Assembly: GCA_900551945.1 (NCBI GenBank)
Contig: URYE01000038.1
Coordinates: forward strand, 1 to 23,915
From: an uncultured Eubacterium sp.
GTDB taxonomy: Bacteria > Bacillota > Clostridia > Lachnospirales > Lachnospiraceae
DNA length: 23,915 bases
Reading direction: 5' to 3'
Position 1 is the first letter of the stretch. Every line of letters begins with the position of its first letter. The notes beneath the pieces were generated by a model that was not told where the DNA came from, did no database searches, and saw only the letters and a program-made list of their open reading frames with translations. Made by a program: the position numbers and the translations under genes. This document shows positions 16,234-23,915 of this stretch, in pieces.

Positions 16234-17531
16234 TGCAGTCAGTATTTATTGATATATCAAAGTACATTTTTGCAGGAATAATTGCATTGTATACCCTTGC
16301 TTCATATCAAGGTGCAATTATGCGTGATGAAGAAAAGGTTAGGAGAGTGTGTACTATCCAGAATATTTTAATGTTTAGTATGCACCTTTTGGGCTTTCTG
16401 ATATTATATATACTTAATGAAGAAGATATGAAGTATGTGTTCTTGTATTTTGCACAATTTGTATTTTTGTTTGTTACCCTTATGGTGTTTGATATAATAT
16501 ATCCTAAAGCATCAAGACTTTTAGTAAATAATATGTGTATGCTTATGTCTATAGGCTTTATTATGATAGCAAGGCTTGACTTTGACAAGTGTGTGAAGCA
16601 GTTTGCAATAGCGGCAGGTGGAACAGTTATAACATTTTTTGTTCCCTGGATGTTAAAGAAGTTTAAGAGCTTTAGAAACTTAGGCTGGATATATGGAATA
16701 GTTGGTTTTGCACTTCTTGTTGCAGTATTATTTGGAACAAAAGTTTTTGGTGCTAATCTCGTACTTAGTATAGGTCAATTTTCTGTACAGCCGGGAGAGT
16801 TTGTAAAGATTTTATACATAATGTTTGTAGCGTCTATGTTTAACAAGTCAATATCATTTAAACAGACAGCTATTGTGACTGTTGCGGCAGCAGCACACGT
16901 TATTGTGCTTGTAGTATCTAATGACTTGGGTGCAGCACTTATATTTTTTATTGTATACATTATGATGCTTTATACGGCTACAAGAAATGTAGGCTACCTT
17001 TTAGCAGGAACAGCCGCAGGTTCTGTTGCAGCTTTTATAGCATATAAGTTATTTACTCATGTGCAAAATCGTGTGGCAATATGGCGTGACCCATGGTCTA
17101 CTTTTGAAACTACAGGTTATCAGATATGTCAATCACTTTTTGCACTTGGTATGGGTTCATGGTTTGGCTGTGGCTTAGGACAAGGAACACCATCTAAAAT
17201 ACCGGTTGCTGAAAAAGACTTCATGTTTTCAGCACTTACAGAAGAATTTGGCGCAGGTTTTACTATAGCATTGCTTCTTATCTGCCTGAATAATTTAATT
17301 CTTATGATGAATATAGCCTCAAGATGTAGAACACTGTTTTATAGACTTGTAGCTGTAGGAATTGGTGTAACATACGGTTTTCAGGTATTCTTAACAGTAG
17401 GTGGAGCTATTAAGCTTATTCCAATGACGGGCGTTACATTGCCATTTGTAAGTTATGGTGGAAGTTCTATTATAAGCTCGCTGTTTATGTTTGCACTGAT
17501 TAATGGTATGTATAATATGAGACAGGATTAA
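16233..17531 (+). CDS. FtsW/RodA/SpoVE-family (SEDS) peptidoglycan glycosyltransferase
   Basis: 432-residue polytopic membrane protein of the SEDS family, which polymerises lipid II into glycan strands. Conserved segments are SNDLGAAL (229-236), WRDPW (284-288), and KDFMFSALTEEFG (328-340), whose D329 matches the catalytic aspartate of RodA/FtsW, then GVTLPFVSYGGSS near the C-terminus. There are about 12 hydrophobic segments including two or three additional ones before the core, as in the RodA-PbpA type of Gram-positives. It is overlapped by the U32 stop and is 14 bases before a class B penicillin-binding protein, its expected partner. Whether it serves elongation, division or sporulation cannot be decided. 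Confidence 0.9.
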   Translation: MQSVFIDISKYIFAGIIALYTLASYQGAIMRDEEKVRRVCTIQNILMFSMHLLGFLILYILNEEDMKYVFLYFAQFVFLFVTLMVFDIIYPKASRLLVNNMCMLMSIGFIMIARLDFDKCVKQFAIAAGGTVITFFVPWMLKKFKSFRNLGWIYGIVGFALLVAVLFGTKVFGANLVLSIGQFSVQPGEFVKILYIMFVASMFNKSISFKQTAIVTVAAAAHVIVLVVSNDLGAALIFFIVYIMMLYTATRNVGYLLAGTAAGSVAAFIAYKLFTHVQNRVAIWRDPWSTFETTGYQICQSLFALGMGSWFGCGLGQGTPSKIPVAEKDFMFSALTEEFGAGFTIALLLICLNNLILMMNIASRCRTLFYRLVAVGIGVTYGFQVFLTVGGAIKLIPMTGVTLPFVSYGGSSIISSLFMFALINGMYNMRQD

Positions 17532-17545
17532 GGTGATATAAAAGC

Positions 17546-19048
17546 ATGAGCAAAGAAGAAAATATTAAAAAGACAGGTAAAAAGTATAAAAAGCCTACAA
17601 AACAGTCAATTGACATTCTTGAAAAAAGAAATAAAGAGTTAAGAAATAGAGAAACAAATATTATTTCCTTTGTTTTTGCAGGGCTGTTTATGCTTATGAT
17701 AGGATATATGGTGTATTTTAATTATAAATTAGCGCCAGATATACTTGATAGCCCTTACAATAGAAAGACAGAAGAAGCACAGCAGGAGCAAAAAGTAATA
17801 CGAGGAGATATATTGGCATATGATGGAAGTGTTCTTGCAACAACAGAAGTTGATGAAGAAGGCAATGAAACAAGATACTATCCATTTGACAATATATTCT
17901 GTCATGTTATTGGGCTTAGTTCTGCAAAAACTGGTATAGAAGGCTCTCAAAATAAGAACCTTTCATCAGCACCTAAAAATATTCTTTCTCAAGTATCTGA
18001 AGAAGATGGAGAAAAGGCACAAGGAAATACTATTATTACAAGTCTTATTCCAGAGCTACAAGAAGCGGCTTATGACGCACTTGGAAGTAATAAGGGGGCT
18101 GTTATTGCTATGGAGCCATCAACAGGAAGAATACTTGCAATGGTGTCAAAGCCAGATTATGACCCTAATCTTGCACCTACTGACTATACAGAATGGCTTA
18201 CATACAGTAGTAAGGACTCAGTTTTGTTAAATAGAGCAACTCAAGGGCTTTATGCGCCTGGTTCTACATTTAAGATTATGACAGCATTGGAATATTTAAG
18301 GGAAAATGGCGATGATAGCAATTTTTCTTATAGATGTTCAGGAAGTGCATATATAGAAGGTGGTACAACAATTCCTTGTTTTGACAATACAGCACATGGA
18401 TATGAAACTTTGACAACGGCTTTTGCTAATTCTTGTAATTCAGCATTTTCAACAATTGGTGCGCAGCTTAACAAGGCTAAGTTTAGAGACCTTTGTACAA
18501 CATTTTTATTTAATTCCAGTCTTCCAATAGAGATTGAATACAGTAAAAGTAGCTTTAATTTAGATGCTGACTCTGGAATAAGTGAAGCACAAGAAACAGG
18601 TATTGGTCAAGGTAAGACAATGATGTCACCACTCCACAATCTACTTATTGCAGCTACTGTTGCTAATGATGGTATAATGATTAAGCCTACTATAGTTGAT
18701 AGAGTTCAAGACTCAGAGGGTACTATTTTGGAAGAAACTGAACCAGAAGATGTTGTAAGAGCTATTACAGCAGATGAAGCTGACACAGTAACAGATTATA
18801 TGAGAGCAGTTGTTACACAAGGAACAGGTTATGCGTTTAGAAATTCTTGGTATAATGCAGCAGGAAAGACGGGTTCAGCACAATACGACAGTTCAAGCAA
18901 TGTACATTCATGGTTTGCAGGCTTTGCACCTTACGATGACCCACAGATTGCAATATGTGTTGTACTTGAAGGTGGGTATACAGGAGTTGCAAGTGCTCAA
19001 TATGTTGCAAAATCAGTTCTTGATACTTACTTTTCAATTCAAGAATAA
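17546..19048 (+). CDS. Class B penicillin-binding protein (transpeptidase)
   Basis: 500-residue, membrane-anchored transpeptidase that cross-links peptidoglycan outside the membrane. It has a lysine-rich cytoplasmic tail (1-38), one helix (about 39-60), a short dimerisation region starting at IRGDILAYDGSVLA (85-98), and a transpeptidase domain with the three canonical motifs: S240-T-F-K243 (active serine), S296-C-N298 and K441-T-G443. It lacks PASTA repeats and is shorter than PBP2/SpoVD, resembling actinobacterial PbpA-type partners of SEDS proteins. AAGGTGAT lies about 9 bases before ATG. It pairs with the SEDS gene just upstream. No clear terminator follows. Confidence 0.93.
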   Translation: MSKEENIKKTGKKYKKPTKQSIDILEKRNKELRNRETNIISFVFAGLFMLMIGYMVYFNYKLAPDILDSPYNRKTEEAQQEQKVIRGDILAYDGSVLATTEVDEEGNETRYYPFDNIFCHVIGLSSAKTGIEGSQNKNLSSAPKNILSQVSEEDGEKAQGNTIITSLIPELQEAAYDALGSNKGAVIAMEPSTGRILAMVSKPDYDPNLAPTDYTEWLTYSSKDSVLLNRATQGLYAPGSTFKIMTALEYLRENGDDSNFSYRCSGSAYIEGGTTIPCFDNTAHGYETLTTAFANSCNSAFSTIGAQLNKAKFRDLCTTFLFNSSLPIEIEYSKSSFNLDADSGISEAQETGIGQGKTMMSPLHNLLIAATVANDGIMIKPTIVDRVQDSEGTILEETEPEDVVRAITADEADTVTDYMRAVVTQGTGYAFRNSWYNAAGKTGSAQYDSSSNVHSWFAGFAPYDDPQIAICVVLEGGYTGVASAQYVAKSVLDTYFSIQE

Positions 19049-19247
19049 TATGTTATAATAAAAATAGGCTTTGATACGAGTCATATACTATCGTTAATTG
19101 ATACATTTATCTTTGATAGTGAAAGTCTTATAGAAAGTCATTAGTCCTATATGCTTTTTGGTATATTTATGAGTGATTGTATATAAGAACCAAACAAGCT
19201 TTAGTTGTTGGAATGTCAGAATTTAAGAAATGGGGAAGAAATTATAT
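19049..19247 (+). other. Gap with two small hairpins between penicillin-binding protein and transglycosylase
   Basis: ACTATC (19087-19092) pairs with GATAGT (19115-19120), and CCAAACAA (19190-19197) pairs with TTGTTGG (19205-19211) with one bulge. A weak promoter-like TTGGTA (19158-19163) and TATAAG (19182-19187) with 18-bp spacing is possible. A short stretch GGTATATTTAT at 19160-19170 resembles part of the block shared by elements A and B, but the rest of those elements is missing, so I do not call it a copy. Confidence 0.3.
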
Positions 19248-20276
19248 ATGGATACAGTTGGTTCAATTGATATAATTGATGGAAGCCAGTATGAAGTTTA
19301 TACTAATAGTACCACACAGGCTTCGTCAGATTTTGATTCTATATATGAACAAAAGACAAAAGAATTAACTTTAGATGAAATATTTGATAATGTTTCTACA
19401 GAATATGGAGTTGATGTTAATCTACTTAAGGCAGTTGCGCAAGCTGAGTCGGGTTTTGATACTAATGCAGTATCAAGCTGTGGAGCTATGGGAATTATGC
19501 AGCTCATGCCAGAAACAGCTAATTCGCTTGGCGTTGAAGACCCATTTGATGCAGAGCAATGTATAACAGGTGGTGCTAAGATGTTATCATATCTTTTAGA
19601 TGACTATAATGGCAATGTTACACTAGCACTTGCCGCATATAATGCAGGAAGTGGTTCAGTTCAGAAGTATGGTGGTGTTCCACCTTATAATGAAACAATT
19701 AATTATATTGACAAGATTAACAACATATTAGGTGGGGCATTGTCTAACGATTCAAGAACAATTGCGGGTACATCTGCAACAGATTTAAGTTCAGTTAGTT
19801 CAAGTAGTGTGCCAGATGGCAATACAAATGGTGTAGATTTTAGCAATGCTATAATGGGAACTGGCAATGTAGTGGTAAGTATTTCATACGATACAGTCGA
19901 GGATATGTTAAAGGCTAAAGCGTATGAGAGCAGTCACAATGAGTCACCGCTATTTAGTTATGAGGATTACAACAAGTTACTTAATACATATAAGGAAGTT
20001 TACGAAAGGATTGTCGATAGTGATAATACATTAGTTAATGCAAACACAGATAATACTAATGAAGCACAATCAATAGATAGTGATAATGAAATATCTAGTG
20101 CTATTGAGAATATTGTTTCTGATAATAGTTCATCACAAGACACAACAGATGAAGTTATTAAGGGTGCTTATTTAAAAAATAATGCACAAGTTGACAATGC
20201 AGATATGATTAAGAACTTATATGAAGCACAGGTAGCTGTTGTAAGTCCAATAATGCTAAGACTTTATAATAATTAG
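19248..20276 (+). CDS. Lytic transglycosylase (SLT domain) without signal peptide
   Basis: 342 residues. An SLT domain spans about 42-165 with catalytic E67 in AQAESGF, GIMQLMP (82-88) and ALAAYNAG (127-134), so it should cleave the glycan backbone of peptidoglycan. The remainder (about 166-342) is rich in serine, asparagine and aspartate with a helical segment near 215-250, and no known domain. There is no signal peptide or membrane helix: the start at ATG 19248 has GGGGAAG 9 bases upstream, the alternative ATG 19230 adds only MGKKLY, and a stop lies two codons before that. Such leaderless transglycosylases are known in flagellated Clostridia, so export by the flagellar route is conceivable, but no flagellar gene is present here. 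Confidence 0.85.
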   Translation: MDTVGSIDIIDGSQYEVYTNSTTQASSDFDSIYEQKTKELTLDEIFDNVSTEYGVDVNLLKAVAQAESGFDTNAVSSCGAMGIMQLMPETANSLGVEDPFDAEQCITGGAKMLSYLLDDYNGNVTLALAAYNAGSGSVQKYGGVPPYNETINYIDKINNILGGALSNDSRTIAGTSATDLSSVSSSSVPDGNTNGVDFSNAIMGTGNVVVSISYDTVEDMLKAKAYESSHNESPLFSYEDYNKLLNTYKEVYERIVDSDNTLVNANTDNTNEAQSIDSDNEISSAIENIVSDNSSSQDTTDEVIKGAYLKNNAQVDNADMIKNLYEAQVAVVSPIMLRLYNN

Positions 20277-20308
20277 CGGGGAAAAGATTTAGAATGGAGG
20301 AAATATTT

Positions 20309-20638
20309 ATGAGTAGTGTATTAAATGACAGAATTAAGGTGTATTTACTTAACAGGACAACTAAGACAATTGAGCTTAGTGATTATTCAACAATTAATGA
20401 GGAACTTTTTTCAGGAAGAAGTGATATTGTCAAGGTTGTATTACCAGAAGGTGTAAAAGCTATTGGTAACAATGCGTTTGAAAACTGCATTAATCTTGAA
20501 GAAATTGAATTGCCAAATTCATTAGAGTCTATAGGTAGTGAGGCGTTTATTAATTGTACTAATCTTAAAAAGGCTGAATATGGTCAAAATGTTTCAGTAA
20601 ATGATACAGCTTTTAAAGGTTGTGCTTTATTGAAGTAA
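20309..20638 (+). CDS. Small BspA-type leucine-rich repeat (LRR_5) protein
   Basis: 109-residue protein with no signal peptide. Residues 1-36 are unrecognised; about 38-109 form three LRR_5-type repeats of roughly 23 residues, with IGNNAFENC, IGSEAFINC and VNDTAFKGC as the recurrent core. These repeats normally occur in large surface proteins of gut bacteria, so a leaderless 109-residue version is unusual. GGAGG at 20296-20300 is 8 bases before ATG 20309, while the in-frame ATG at 20294 overlaps that site. It follows the transglycosylase by 32 bases, so the two are probably co-transcribed and may work together. Its function is unknown. Confidence 0.75.
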   Translation: MSSVLNDRIKVYLLNRTTKTIELSDYSTINEELFSGRSDIVKVVLPEGVKAIGNNAFENCINLEEIELPNSLESIGSEAFINCTNLKKAEYGQNVSVNDTAFKGCALLK

Positions 20639-20651
20639 TATTTAACAAAAT

Positions 20652-20696
20652 AGCTGAGCATTTTTGGAATTTATAATATTTCCAGAATGCTCAGCT
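20652..20696 (+). terminator. Long hairpin, probable terminator of the transglycosylase unit
   Basis: AGCTGAGCATT (20652-20662) pairs perfectly with AATGCTCAGCT (20686-20696), and GGAA (20666-20669) with TTCC (20680-20683) extends the stem past a small bulge. It lies 13 bases after the LRR gene stop and before the lysA promoter. The T-rich sequence after it is interrupted (TACTTATATTTTTG), so it is a less-than-perfect intrinsic terminator. Confidence 0.6.
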
Positions 20697-20750
20697 TACT
20701 TATATTTTTGATAAGTTTTAAACTTTAATTTTATCGCAACATAAAATTGC

Positions 20751-20779
20751 TTGACAAATAATCTTATCTAATATACGAT
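20751..20779 (+). promoter_or_regulatory. Sigma-A promoter of lysA
   Basis: Perfect TTGACA (20751-20756), a 17-bp spacer and TACGAT (20774-20779). The leader of about 100 bases has a small possible stem (GATGAC near 20838 with GTCAT near 20860) but is too short for a lysine riboswitch. Confidence 0.6.
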
Positions 20780-20888
20780 TTTAAAATGAGCAAGTAGAAA
20801 TGTGGATTTTGAATATTTACATGACTTGACAGATTTTGATGACATCTGCAAAAGCACTAGTCATTTCATCAGAGGAAGGAGCATAACA

Positions 20889-21632
20889 ATGAGTCAGAAG
20901 AAAACATTTGTAACATTAGAACAGCTAAAGGAGATTGATAAGACATATCCAACACCTTATCACTTATATGATGAAAAAGGTATCAGAGATAATGCAAAGA
21001 GATTAAAGGAAGCATTTTCTTGGAACAAAGGATACAGAGAATATTTTGCAGTAAAGGCAACTCCAAATCCATATATTTTAAAGATATTAAAAGATTATGG
21101 CTGTGGCGTTGACTGTGCATCAGAAACAGAACTTATGATGGCATATGCACTTGACTATAAGCCAGAAGAGATTATGTTTTCATCAAATGATACACCAATT
21201 GAAGAATTTAAGTATGCAGCAAAGATTGGTGCAACAATTAACCTTGATGATATTACACATATAGAAACAGTTGAAAAGGCACTTGATGGAAAGTTCCCAG
21301 AAACAATGAGCTGTCGTTATAATCCGGGTGGATATTTCAAGCTTGGAACATCTATTATGGATAACCCAGGGGATGCTAAGTATGGTATGACACACGAACA
21401 GATTATTGAAGCATTCAAGATATTAAAGTCTAAAGGCGTTAAAAACTTTGGTATACATTCATTCCTTGCAAGTAATACAGTATCTAACGAATATTATCCA
21501 ACACTTGCCAAAATTCTTTTTGAGCTTGCTGTTGAATTAAAAGAAAAGACAGGTGTAGATATTAAGTTTATCAACCTTTCAGGTGGTATTGGTGTAGCAT
21601 ATAAGCCAGAGCAGGAAGAAAATGATATTGAA
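20889..21632 (+). CDS. lysA: Diaminopimelate decarboxylase, 5' part only (cut at the contig seam)
   Basis: PLP enzyme that converts meso-diaminopimelate to lysine. About 248 of an expected 420 or so residues are present. Seen: TPYHLYDEKGIRDNAK, the PLP-lysine motif YFAVKATPNP, GCGVDCASETEL, SSNDTPIEEF, and LSGGIGVAYKPEQEENDI. Start is ATG 20889 with AAGGAG about 8 bases upstream; the longer GTG 20802 frame adds residues unlike the family. After NDI the reading frame enters foreign, higher-GC DNA that encodes dsbD on the other strand, so the C-terminal half of the enzyme (second domain and dimer contacts) is missing. I read this as an assembly break, not a real truncated gene. The end given is the latest base that still fits lysA. 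Confidence 0.9.
21609..21632. other. Junction between Firmicute and Bacteroidetes DNA
   Basis: These roughly 24 bases fit both genes: read forward they continue lysA as EQEENDI, read in reverse they continue dsbD as FNIIFFLL. To the left the DNA is AT-rich and encodes plus-strand Firmicute genes; to the right it is GC-richer and encodes minus-strand Bacteroidetes genes. Both reading frames lose homology just past this shared stretch (lysA becomes EDCICRQV, dsbD becomes WLICYTNTT). A short sequence shared by two genomes is a classic place for an assembler to join unrelated contigs. Confidence 0.85.
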
Positions 21633-22595
21633 GATTGCATTTGTCGACAAGTCGTTCAGCGCACTTGCCCCGAATATCCCCGTAATCAGCAATCCCATCA
21701 CCAGATAAATCACAATGATCGAAAGTCCGTATGTCACCGCATCGCGGATCGCCTTTTTGCGGTCCTTTGTCCGTTTAAGGAAGAAACTGACCGTCATCGG
21801 GATCATCGGCCATACACAGGGTGTTAGCAGGGCGATTAATCCACCTAAGAAACCGGCGAAGAAGATGAACAACCACGATGTATCGGTCGCGGAAACCGTC
21901 GTGTCGCCGAAAGCCTTCAACCGGTCAATGACGGGAGTCCAGAGAGCAGCGTTGTCGGTCAGCTCATTGGATACGAGGACCGGCTTATTCTCCGCTTTGT
22001 CCTTATTGACATCAGGAGTGGGAGTTTTCAGTTCTGCCACTTCTTCTACCACCTTTTCGGTATCCGGTTGCACGGCTGTTACATCGTCTTGCTCGACTTC
22101 CGGTTTTTCCACCACTGTTTCGGCGACGGCTGTCATTTTTATATTCTTTTTGTCGAATGAGAAGCTGACGCGGTCGGGAGGCAGACAAGTTTCGTCGTTG
22201 CAAGCCATGAATTCTACTTCCCCTTCGGCTTTAAACTTGGCTGGATCGGTCACTTTGAACTTTTGGGTGAACGAAACGGTACCCGGATACCAACGTAGGT
22301 TCATGGCGAACAGTTCGTCGTACACGGTGGTCGGTTTGACAGATGAAGTCGGCTTGCCGATCAGCTCGGCTCCCTTTAATGTCTCGAATGTGAACGAAGT
22401 GGAGACGGGGCCGCCTTCCGGCAGGTCCTGGTCATACAAATGCCAGCCTTTATCGGCAGTAGCGGTAAATACGATCTCTTTCTCTGCTGAGCCGGAGTCA
22501 TTCAGTTGTATTTTCCATTTCACAGGCTGGAGAATCTGTGCCTGTACAGTCAGTGCGACGAGCACCAACATCAAGGTACTAAAGAGCTTCTTCAT
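21609..22595 (-). CDS. dsbD: DsbD-type thiol:disulfide interchange protein, N-terminal part (cut at seam)
   Basis: About 329 residues of an expected 650-700. A signal peptide (about 1-19, MKKLFSTLMLVLVALTVQA) leads into a DsbD-alpha-like periplasmic domain (about 22-155) with C132 and C137 in ACNDETCLPP, then a glutamate/valine-rich linker (about 160-230) and the first membrane helices, with C260 in LTPCVWPMIPMTVSFF, the conserved cysteine of the DsbD transmembrane domain. The protein would pass reducing power from cytoplasmic thioredoxin to the periplasm. The rest of the membrane domain and the C-terminal thioredoxin-like domain are missing beyond the seam. It starts 7 bases after the pseudouridine synthase stop, so they share a transcript. 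Codon choice is GC-rich, unlike the left part. Confidence 0.88.
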
Positions 22596-22602
22596 ATTAT
22601 TT

Positions 22603-23523
22603 TTATTTTTGTTTATGAGCTAAAGAAGTGAATTTATCAGGAATGCGTGTCTCGAAATGCATTTCTTCGCCCGTTACCGGATGAATGAAATCGAGTCGTC
22701 GGGCGTGAAGCATCAGGCGTCCGGTTGGATCTGTCTCCGCACCGTACTTGTAATCGCCTGCGATGGAGTGCCCGATCGATTGCATCTGTGCGCGTATCTG
22801 GTTCTTGCGGCCTGTCTCCAGGTCGAGTTCCAACAGCGAATAGGCCCCGTTACTGTGTAGCAGGCGATAGCGTGTGATCGCCTCTTTTCCGTCTCCTTCA
22901 GTTGTCACATACACTTGCATCTTGGTGTTTTCGGTCAGGTTGGAAATGATCAGATCGGAATCCTTTTCCGGACGTCCTTCCACTACGGCGACGTATGTGC
23001 GTGCCGTGATGGCAGAGTTCCAGTTCGATTGCAATGCTTTTTGCACTTGCAGGTTCTTGGCGAACATCATCAACCCCGAAGTGTCGCGGTCCAGGCGATG
23101 GAGCACGAATATCTTGTTGCGTGGGTCCGTCTTCTTGACGTACCCGCTAAGTAGATGAAAAGCGGTCCGTTCCTTTACACGCGTGCTGGAAACCGAAAGC
23201 AAGCCTTCTTTCTTGTTTACGACTATCAAGTCGTCATCTTCCCAAACAATCGTGAGCAGCGGGTTGTTGAACTCGACTTTTCCTCGTTCGTAACTGATTA
23301 ACACTTCGTCGCCCGGTATGAGCGGCGTGTTGAACTGGGAGGTTACCGTACCATTGACTGAAATCTGTCCGTGGGCGAGTAGTGCCTTGACTGAACTTTT
23401 ACTTTGTTCGTTTAAAAGACCGAACAGGAAAGGAAGTAACGTATTCTCCTCTTTCACTGTAACTTTACGTCCTCGAGGGGCCTTGGATCTATCTGTGCCT
23501 CTGTATTCTGAGCGTCTTGCCAT
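22603..23523 (-). CDS. RluA-family pseudouridine synthase
   Basis: 306-residue RNA-modifying enzyme that isomerises uridine to pseudouridine in rRNA or tRNA. An N-terminal basic tail (RRSEYRGTDRSKAPRGRKV) and S4-like RNA-binding domain (about 22-80) precede the catalytic domain with HRLDRDTSGLMMFAK, whose second aspartate is the catalytic residue, LETGRKNQIRAQM and GRLMLHARRL. I start it at ATG 23523 because the longer frame to 23604 runs through a Bacteroidetes-type promoter and has no ribosome binding site. The target uridine cannot be inferred. It is followed closely by dsbD. Confidence 0.9.
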   Translation of the reverse strand: MARRSEYRGTDRSKAPRGRKVTVKEENTLLPFLFGLLNEQSKSSVKALLAHGQISVNGTVTSQFNTPLIPGDEVLISYERGKVEFNNPLLTIVWEDDDLIVVNKKEGLLSVSSTRVKERTAFHLLSGYVKKTDPRNKIFVLHRLDRDTSGLMMFAKNLQVQKALQSNWNSAITARTYVAVVEGRPEKDSDLIISNLTENTKMQVYVTTEGDGKEAITRYRLLHSNGAYSLLELDLETGRKNQIRAQMQSIGHSIAGDYKYGAETDPTGRLMLHARRLDFIHPVTGEEMHFETRIPDKFTSLAHKQK

Positions 23524-23545
23524 ATTCCTAATTATATATAGTTGA

Positions 23546-23577
23546 CAAAGATACTGGCTTTTGCGCAATGCTGCAAG
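23546..23577 (-). promoter_or_regulatory. Bacteroidetes-type promoter of the pseudouridine synthase gene
   Basis: On the minus strand TATCTTTG (23553-23546) fits the -7 consensus TAnnTTTG, and CTTG (23577-23574), 20 bp upstream, fits the -33 TTTG with one mismatch. This promoter class is specific to Bacteroidetes and agrees with the change of organism at the seam. Confidence 0.65.
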
Positions 23578-23600
23578 GAGATACGGACAAATAAAATAAA

Positions 23601-23915
23601 TCAAGCATTACTGTATTTCTCTGTATTTATTAGTTCTTCTTCCTTTATTTTTCGGAATTGAAAATCAATCTGATCCAATGCCATGTTAAGTATCTGCGAC
23701 ATATCTTCAGATGAATCAATACTGTTTTTTAAGTTTATGATGCTGATTCGGTTATTAACCTCATTCAAGCATTTAATGGCATTCTCAACATTAAAATGTG
23801 TATACAAGTCCTCATAGCCATACAGTCGAATCAAATTATACATTGCCTTATAATTTTCAAGTGCCTGACGTAAATTCAATAACTGCTTCTTATCATCGAT
23901 CTCACTAATTTGATT
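23601..23915 (-). CDS. Hypothetical protein, C-terminal part (runs off the window)
   Basis: Minus-strand frame open to the right edge, so the gene continues beyond the window; the internal TTG at 23879 need not be its start. 104 residues are visible. They are charged, predicted mostly helical, with LRQALENYKAMYNLIRLYGYEDLYTHF, cut here only as far as LYGYEDLYTHF, then LNEVNNRISIINL and IKEEELINTEKY. No catalytic motif, membrane segment or cysteine pattern is visible. The style reminds me of C-terminal helical regions of restriction or helicase proteins, but I cannot support that. Its DNA is more AT-rich than the two genes to its left, which in Bacteroidetes often marks accessory genes. Confidence 0.5.
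   Translation of the reverse strand, partial: NQISEIDDKKQLLNLRQALENYKAMYNLIRLYGYEDLYTHFNVENAIKCLNEVNNRISIINLKNSIDSSEDMSQILNMALDQIDFQFRKIKEEELINTEKYSNA

Noticed and set aside
19060..19212. Third copy of the A/B element
   Set aside because: Only an 11-base stretch resembles the shared block; CACACCA, AAAGTACAA and an outer inverted repeat are missing.
20780..20888. Lysine riboswitch before lysA
   Set aside because: The leader is about 100 bases, too short for the roughly 170-base lysine aptamer, and its conserved core is not visible.
20889..21827. A natural fusion of lysA with a novel C-terminus
   Set aside because: The last 65 or so codons are simply the reverse strand of dsbD; no domain is formed and both genes are broken at the same place.
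21715..22623. 302-residue plus-strand open frame
   Set aside because: It lies opposite dsbD, which has a clear signal peptide, cysteine motifs and membrane domain; the plus-strand product is serine/threonine-rich with no recognisable domain, typical of an antisense shadow in GC-richer DNA.

Overview
The window joins two unrelated kinds of DNA. Bases 1 to about 21,610-21,632 are AT-rich and carry Clostridia-type genes with strong AGGAGG-like ribosome binding sites, TTGACA/TATAAT promoters and the Rnf gene order C-D-G-E-A-B. A Lachnospiraceae-like gut Firmicute is the best guess; I do not name a genus. From there to 23,915 the DNA is clearly richer in GC, all genes run on the minus strand, and the products (a DsbD-type thiol:disulfide interchange protein and an RluA-family pseudouridine synthase) and a TAnnTTTG promoter are Bacteroidetes-like. 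Both genes that meet at the seam (lysA and dsbD) are cut there, so the join looks like a chimeric metagenome contig rather than natural gene transfer.

Layout of the Firmicute part. 76-1299 (minus): YprB-like RNase H-fold exonuclease. 1300-1552: divergent control region with three 21-bp tandem repeats. 1553-6616: complete rnfCDGEAB operon (ferredoxin:NAD+ oxidoreductase, ion pump), closed by a terminator. 6617-7081: no gene; it holds the terminator, structured element A and a promoter. 7082-8133: NusG-domain-II lipoprotein-sized membrane protein and a Gx-family membrane protein, a pair known from flavin/quinone electron-transfer loci, followed by a terminator. 8330-9628 (minus): membrane glycosyltransferase of family 2. 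9629-10045: no gene; two opposed promoters and structured element B, which shares conserved blocks and a fold with element A. 10046-13209: DUF815-type AAA+ ATPase, ruvA and ruvB (Holliday junction motor), with a long perfect inverted repeat (element C) between ruvA and ruvB. 13290-19048: zapA, a U32 peptidase-family protein, a SEDS glycosyltransferase and its class B penicillin-binding protein, a division/cell-wall cluster. 19248-20635: a lytic transglycosylase with no signal peptide and a very small leucine-rich-repeat protein. 20889 to the seam: 5' part of lysA with its own promoter.

Functionally the left part centres on energy conservation (Rnf and probable electron-transfer partners), the middle on recombination, and the right on peptidoglycan synthesis, including lysA, which makes lysine from meso-diaminopimelate, itself a peptidoglycan precursor. 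The most unusual signals are non-coding: elements A and B (two copies of what looks like one conserved RNA or palindromic repeat family, with paired positions that differ in sequence but keep pairing), element C, and the 21-bp repeats before rnf. I see no CRISPR array, tRNA, rRNA, transposase or phage gene.
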